This document shows, piece by piece, positions 61,934 to 64,000 of a stretch of 64,000 nt of DNA. The notes under the pieces were generated by a model. It made no database searches, was not told where the DNA came from, and saw only the letters and a program-made list of their open reading frames with translations. Position 1 is the stretch's first letter, and every line of letters starts with the position of its first letter. The DNA is from Lachnospiraceae bacterium (GTDB lineage: Bacteria > Bacillota > Clostridia > Lachnospirales > Lachnospiraceae): positions 1 to 64,000 of the forward strand of contig JAUNIX010000013.1 of the NCBI GenBank assembly GCA_030523275.1, written 5' to 3'. The position numbers and the translations under genes are program-made.

Positions 61934-64000
61934 ATGAATTTTAATGAAAAATCAGTTGCCAAAAAAAGAAAAGCACTGGCTTTTTATAACCTAAGAAGAA
62001 AAGGTTCTTTTTACACTTTTCTCTTTCGGGTTGGCATGTCAACCTTTTTGGTTGCTTGTTTTGCCTGTTTTGGACTCATACTCGGTTTTATTCAGGCTAT
62101 TTACCACAATACTCCTACAATGACCATTAATACACTTGCTCCACAGGGAGAAGCTTCTATATTATACGACAGTGATGGCAAAAAAATTATTTCTTTAGAG
62201 GAGAACGAAAAAAAAGATAATTATACTTCTCTAAACCAGATTCCTCAGGATTTGCAAAATGCTGTAATTGCAATTGAGGATTCCAAATATTATAGCCATA
62301 CTGGTATTGATGTATATAGTATTATCAATGGTTTATTTGATAGTGTTACGAATGAAAATATATATGGAAGTACCAGTTTGATCACGGAACAGTTAATAGA
62401 AAATATGGATCCGGAATTTTCCAATGATATGAATTTATTTGGTCGTATGGAATACCGCATGCGCCTTCATTTTGAATCTATTTCACTTGAACAAAATTCT
62501 TCCAAACCGGAAATCTTGGAATACTATCTAAATACGATCAGCTTTGGAAATGAAGTCATCGGAGTGGAAGCTGCATCACAGGTTTATTTTAATAAAAATG
62601 TACAAAATCTTTCTCTGTCGGAATGTGCAATTTTGGCTTCTATCATTTCAAATCCTACAAAGTACAATCCACGAACGGATTTGGAAGCAAATAAATCACA
62701 ACGTCTTTTGATTTTAGAAAAGATGAAGGAAAATGATTACATTACGGAAGATGAGCTAAATGACGCCATCAAAGAAGATTCGTATGCACATTTGCAAATG
62801 TTTGATAAAAAGCAAAATACAAAATTAAACGATTTTTCTGAAGCTGCCTTACAGCAATTATTTTCTGAACTGCATAATAAGTACAACATCAGTGCAACAA
62901 AATTTCACACTTTGCTTGCCTATGGCGGTCTCAATATTTATACGACACAAAATACATCAGTGCAAAACAAAGCTGAGACAATTATCAATGACCCGACAAA
63001 CTATGCATCTGAGGCGGCAAAAGCCCAAGCTTGCGTGACTATCCTTGATCAATCAACCGGACAGATTCAAGCAATTATTGGTAATCACAGTACAAAATCC
63101 TTAATGTCCAATCGGGCCACAGAGGATACAAGACAACCAGGAAGTCTATTTCAGATTCTTGCAACCTATCTTCCTGGCATTGATACTGGTACTTTGACAT
63201 TGGCTTCTTCTTATGAAGATGCACCCTATCAGTATTTGGATAATAACAAAGAAGTTGTCTCCAAGACAAAACAATATCAGGGACTGACAACCGTGCGGGA
63301 AGCAATCCCAAGTGAAATGAATACCATTGCCGCACGCGCCCAATCCGATGTCACAGCACAAACTTCTTATGAATACCTATTAAAACTTGGTTTCCAACAT
63401 TTAATTGAAACCTCCATCGATGCAACCGGTAACACGTTAACTGATGTACAACAGTCAATTTGCTCCGGTAATCTAATCGACGGTGTAACAAATATGGAAA
63501 TCACACAGGCCGTCAGCACATTGGGAAATTCTGGATATACCGTTTCGCCAAGGCTTTATACGAAAGTAACAAACAATCAGGGAATTATTTTATTTGAAAA
63601 AGAATCTTCTTCTGTCAAAACGATACAAGCTTCCACGGCATTCCTGATTACTGATGCCTTAAAACAGCCAAAGGAAAATCAGATTGATTATTTAGAGACA
63701 GCTTGTCTTCGTGGCAGCACACAGGATGAAACCGATTACTGGTACACTGGCTATACACCAAATCTTACAACCACTGTCTGGTTAGGTTATGATGATGAAC
63801 GTGCTTTTGATTCTGAAAATACAGAAGAAGTTTTATGGAAAAAGATTATGTTGACAATCGCAGAGGAATCCAAAGAAGATCAAACGGAACAGACGTTTAC
63901 AAAACCAGCGAATTTAGTGACCGCGGACATTTGTGAAGAATCTGGAAAGTTAGCAGTGCCTTCGATCTGTGACCATGATCCAAGAGGCAATCGGATCCGT
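61934..64000 (+). CDS. Class A penicillin-binding-protein homologue with degenerate active sites, 3' end outside the window
   Basis: 689 codons up to the window edge; AGGAGG 7 bases before ATG. Cytosolic basic N-terminus, membrane span about 35-57, a glycosyltransferase 51 domain (about 90-260) and a transpeptidase domain (from about 360). The GT51 motif 1 is kept (AIEDSKYYSHTGID, E115); GSTSLITEQLIEN and EILEYYLNTISFGNEV are recognisable. The second catalytic Glu position seems to be L178 in RMEYRMRLHFES. In the transpeptidase part SxxK reads S404-L-F-Q407, SxN reads E-M-N (461-463) and KTG reads R-G-S (593-595). So transpeptidation is not expected. A scaffold or regulatory role in wall synthesis is inference. 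Confidence 0.85.
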   Translation, partial: MNFNEKSVAKKRKALAFYNLRRKGSFYTFLFRVGMSTFLVACFACFGLILGFIQAIYHNTPTMTINTLAPQGEASILYDSDGKKIISLEENEKKDNYTSLNQIPQDLQNAVIAIEDSKYYSHTGIDVYSIINGLFDSVTNENIYGSTSLITEQLIENMDPEFSNDMNLFGRMEYRMRLHFESISLEQNSSKPEILEYYLNTISFGNEVIGVEAASQVYFNKNVQNLSLSECAILASIISNPTKYNPRTDLEANKSQRLLILEKMKENDYITEDELNDAIKEDSYAHLQMFDKKQNTKLNDFSEAALQQLFSELHNKYNISATKFHTLLAYGGLNIYTTQNTSVQNKAETIINDPTNYASEAAKAQACVTILDQSTGQIQAIIGNHSTKSLMSNRATEDTRQPGSLFQILATYLPGIDTGTLTLASSYEDAPYQYLDNNKEVVSKTKQYQGLTTVREAIPSEMNTIAARAQSDVTAQTSYEYLLKLGFQHLIETSIDATGNTLTDVQQSICSGNLIDGVTNMEITQAVSTLGNSGYTVSPRLYTKVTNNQGIILFEKESSSVKTIQASTAFLITDALKQPKENQIDYLETACLRGSTQDETDYWYTGYTPNLTTTVWLGYDDERAFDSENTEEVLWKKIMLTIAEESKEDQTEQTFTKPANLVTADICEESGKLAVPSICDHDPRGNRIR

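Overview
The window looks like chromosome from an anaerobic, spore-forming, low-GC member of the Clostridia, most likely a Lachnospiraceae-type gut organism. The reasons are: a complete spoIIAA-spoIIAB-sigF operon; an alpha/beta SASP gene; spore-type cell-wall enzymes with sigma-G-like and sigma-K-like promoters; AddAB rather than RecBCD; a type III glutamine synthetase; a T-box and a manganese riboswitch; and A/T-rich AAGGAGG-type ribosome binding sites. Species cannot be fixed from the sequence alone. I found no rRNA, tRNA, CRISPR array, prophage or intact insertion sequence.

Layout. 1-5.7 kb (minus strand): 3' part missing of rpmE, then rho, an ECF-like sigma factor, UDP-glucose dehydrogenase, a 46-residue membrane peptide gene and the sigF operon. 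5.7-11.1 kb (minus): valS, folC and a TPR membrane protein, behind a promoter and an intrinsic terminator. 11.1-16.9 kb (minus): a compact four-gene operon of uncharacterised proteins (1034-residue repeat protein, degenerate actin/Hsp70-like protein, TPR protein, coiled-coil membrane protein). 17-21.4 kb: CobD/HisC-like aminotransferase, zinc-ribbon protein, lepB with a lipoprotein and a CGCAxxGCC protein, and purA. 21.5-29.2 kb (minus): mntP, a Ca/Na exchanger, folC2, an HD protein, folP, folB-folK, pheA and a DUF815-like ATPase run almost without gaps behind a yybP-ykoY-type manganese riboswitch. 29.4-37.4 kb: two polysaccharide deacetylases, a membrane protein, glnN with a structured leader, and a SPOR-domain amidase. 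37.5-45.5 kb: GH36 alpha-galactosidase, esterase, ATP-grasp protein, hslO, a methyltransferase, cls and SASP. 45.5-54.8 kb: addAB, small envelope proteins and a decayed Rpn-type nuclease gene. 54.8-64 kb: ClC channel, T-box-leuA, an amidase, a PfkB-family protein, a YigZ-family protein, and a class A PBP-like protein that runs off the end.

The best candidates for new biology are the four-gene actin/Hsp70-like operon, the class A PBP-like protein that has lost its transpeptidase motifs, the PfkB-family protein that lacks the GAGD aspartate, the coupling of a manganese riboswitch to folate and phenylalanine genes, and a three-copy palindrome that keeps its stem through compensatory changes and encodes a similar C-terminal peptide in two copies.
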